Source of the DNA: CAYXDO01 sp964463485
GTDB taxonomy: Bacteria > Myxococcota > Kuafuiibacteriia > Kuafuiibacteriales > Kuafuiibacteriaceae
Assembly: GCA_964463485.1 (NCBI GenBank)
Contig: CAYXDO010000266.1
Span: forward strand, 1 to 8,380
Length of the DNA: 8,380 nt
Reading direction: 5' to 3'
Numbering within the stretch: the first letter of the stretch is position 1; the number at the start of each line of letters is the position of its first letter. The notes under the pieces were generated by a model. That model worked only from the letters and a program-made list of their open reading frames with translations. It was not told where the DNA came from and made no database searches. Made by a program: the position numbers and the translations under genes. Positions 7,076-8,380 of the stretch are shown piece by piece.

Positions 7076-7373
7076 GTGCAGCCGACGTGCCGGAGCGCCC
7101 ACGTCGGTGCGTTGGACCGCGAGAGGCGGACGGACGGCCGAGGGGCGTCCGGATTTGTTCGAATTCGACGAGCCGGACCCGTGGGCTTGAATATCGACCG
7201 CGCGAAGGGAGTCGATCGCGAATCAACCGACCGATAAGTGCGGTGACGACGGAAAGGATTCCCGGTCAGCCCGAGCCTTGCGCAGGCTTTCGCGAAACTC
7301 GGTCGACCCGGGGAAGCTGCGCTGCTATGGAGGCTGCGTCGCAAACCGAACACCGAGCAGTCGGTGGCAAAAC

Positions 7374-7378
7374 GAGGG
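7374..7378 (+). promoter_or_regulatory. Ribosome-binding site of the secreted coiled-coil protein
   Basis: GAGGG lies 5 bases before ATG 7384. The product from this start opens directly with a signal peptide. The competing in-frame ATG at 7327 would place 19 polar residues before the signal peptide, so the site decides the start in favour of 7384. Confidence 0.65.
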
Positions 7379-7383
7379 TCCAA

Positions 7384-8325
7384 ATGCGTTCCATAACCCA
7401 GCTCCTCATCTTCTCCGCTTCTCTCTGCGTTGCGGCCCATGCGTTCGCAGACCCCGACAAAGGCAATCGTCGAAAGGGGCCGCCCGGGCCGATGCTGCGC
7501 CTGAAGCCGGTGGTGGCGACGCCCGATCCGGCCGCTCCTCCGACGCCGCCCCCAGCGCCGCTCCCTCCTCCCGACAACTCGGCCATGTGCGCTCAGAAGC
7601 GCTCGATCCTCGCGCAAGATCAGGATCGCGTCGACGACATGCGATCTCAGCTCGCGGGCATCGACACGGAGACTCTGGCGCTGAAGCGCCGGATCGACGA
7701 GCTCCATCGCCAGCGCGGGCTGGTGCAGAATCAACTGAGTCAGGTCGAGGGCCGAATCAAGAAGTACACGTCGAGCTACCGCGCCGAGTGTGCTCAGGCA
7801 GAGACTTGCGGGCAGTATGAGACGCTGGCGACGCAGCTCGACCAGCAGGGCAGCGCGATTCAAGGGCAGCTCGCGACGGCCCGCACGCAAATCGAGGCCT
7901 ATCGAAAGAGCATCGTGACGTTGGATACTCAGATCCAGCCGCTTCGAAACGAATACGCGTCGCTTCAATGCAACAACATGGTCCCCGGGGCGACCGCTCA
8001 GCAGACCATCGACCGATGCTCCTGGATCTTCAGCGAATGGAACCGCCAACAGGCTCAGCTGAACAACATGAATGCTTCCTTGCCGACGATGAAGCGCCAA
8101 TATGAGGAGTATCTTGCTCAGCTGCGCGCCATCGAGACCCGGGCGAATGGGTACGACGCGTACATGTCGCAGAATTGCAGGACGAGCCCGCAGTACCAGA
8201 CGGTACAGAATTACGGGCGGGGTAACGTCCGCAAACACGCGGAGGGGCTCGGGACCGAGCTCGACAGCCTGATTCAGGAGGTCGCGCGGCTCAAGGGTGT
8301 GCAAATCACTTTGACCACGAAATAA
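7384..8325 (+). CDS. Secreted coiled-coil protein with six mature cysteines, function unknown
   Basis: Predicted exported protein of 313 residues with no family I recognise. Residues 1-22 are a signal peptide (MRSITQLLIF, then hydrophobic residues ending AFA before DPDKG), probably cut by signal peptidase I. A basic/proline-rich linker (about 25-65, ending PAPLPPPDNS) leads into a Gln/Glu/Arg-rich helical body with likely coiled coils near 72-135, 143-192, 215-255 and 285-305. Cysteines at 69, 136, 142, 196, 212 and 265 are an even number and spaced between the helical blocks, compatible with three disulfides after export. The lack of a lipobox (Cys15 is inside the hydrophobic core) argues against a lipoprotein. 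Start choice rests on GAGGG at 7374-7378 and the clean signal peptide. It faces away from the PPRS membrane protein gene across a 319-base gap. A periplasmic structural or scaffold role is a guess. A long opposite-strand open frame here is Arg/Leu-rich and looks like a shadow. Confidence 0.85.
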   Translation: MRSITQLLIFSASLCVAAHAFADPDKGNRRKGPPGPMLRLKPVVATPDPAAPPTPPPAPLPPPDNSAMCAQKRSILAQDQDRVDDMRSQLAGIDTETLALKRRIDELHRQRGLVQNQLSQVEGRIKKYTSSYRAECAQAETCGQYETLATQLDQQGSAIQGQLATARTQIEAYRKSIVTLDTQIQPLRNEYASLQCNNMVPGATAQQTIDRCSWIFSEWNRQQAQLNNMNASLPTMKRQYEEYLAQLRAIETRANGYDAYMSQNCRTSPQYQTVQNYGRGNVRKHAEGLGTELDSLIQEVARLKGVQITLTTK

Positions 8326-8380
8326 AATAGGGCGCAGATCCGCCTGGCCATGAGTCCGAACGCGTCGCATACTATCGTTG

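Larger units (their letters stand above)
7065..7383. promoter_or_regulatory. Divergent intergenic region with presumed back-to-back promoters
   Basis: These 319 bases separate the minus-strand membrane protein from the plus-strand secreted protein, so they should hold promoters for both. I find no convincing sigma-70 pair in either direction. A 10-base perfect palindrome TCGAATTCGA lies at 7159-7168 and could be an operator half, but its length is within chance. Open frames of both flanking genes extend into the region (minus strand to 7226, plus strand through an ATG at 7327 and beyond) but lose protein-like character, so I treat it as non-coding. Confidence 0.45.

Noticed and set aside
6739..7383. 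Plus-strand extension of the secreted protein's frame through the 12-base repeats (Gly-Asp-Arg-Gly units)
   Set aside because: The signal peptide and ribosome site place the start at 7384. The upstream part overlaps the minus-strand PPRS gene and has no coherent domain.
8326..8349. Possible terminator after the secreted protein gene
   Set aside because: Only a four-base GGCG/CGCC stem is present and no T-run follows, so it is not a credible intrinsic terminator.
6634..8370. Long minus-strand open frame (578 codons) opposite the secreted coiled-coil gene
   Set aside because: Its product is Arg/Leu/His-rich low-complexity sequence without motifs, whereas the plus strand has a ribosome site, a signal peptide and structured coiled-coil sequence. 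It is a typical high-GC antisense shadow.
8350..8380. Possible start of a further plus-strand gene (ATG AGT CCG AAC ...)
   Set aside because: Only ten codons are visible and there is no Shine-Dalgarno before the ATG, so it cannot be told from chance.

Overview
This 8,380-base window of GC-rich bacterial DNA has six well-supported protein genes and no sign of tRNA, rRNA, CRISPR, insertion sequence or phage genes. High G+C, strong G/C preference at third codon positions, a large secreted lipoprotein, an orphan membrane protein and a secreted coiled-coil protein all suggest a Myxococcota-like (deltaproteobacterial) chromosome. That assignment is inference: no marker gene is present.

Layout. Bases 1-128 are a leader with no firm gene, but they carry an imperfect copy of the region around the next gene's start. 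Bases 129-2891 (+) form a two-gene unit: an aldehyde dehydrogenase of the betaine-aldehyde/aminoaldehyde type and, 3 bases later, a class III PLP aminotransferase of the GabT/PuuE type. Together they fit oxidation of an omega-aminoaldehyde (such as 4-aminobutanal) to an amino acid (such as GABA) and its transamination to a semialdehyde. Meeting them tail to tail with a 22-base gap is a minus-strand gene (3801-2914) for a ten-helix EamA/DMT-type transporter.

Upstream of the transporter on the same strand are a 782-residue multidomain outer-surface lipoprotein (6265-3917) and a small single-pass membrane protein (7064-6318). The membrane protein's cytoplasmic tail contains six exact PPRS units encoded by a 72-base array of 12-base repeats. 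A 319-base divergent intergenic region separates it from a plus-strand gene (7384-8325) for a secreted, coiled-coil-rich protein with six mature cysteines.

The first two genes are ordinary amine catabolism. The less understood part is 3917-8325, where three envelope proteins of unassigned function lie together. I see no recognised defence, toxin or mobile system. The most interesting features are the repeat-built PPRS tail, the cysteine-bearing coiled-coil protein opposite it, and the modular lipoprotein.
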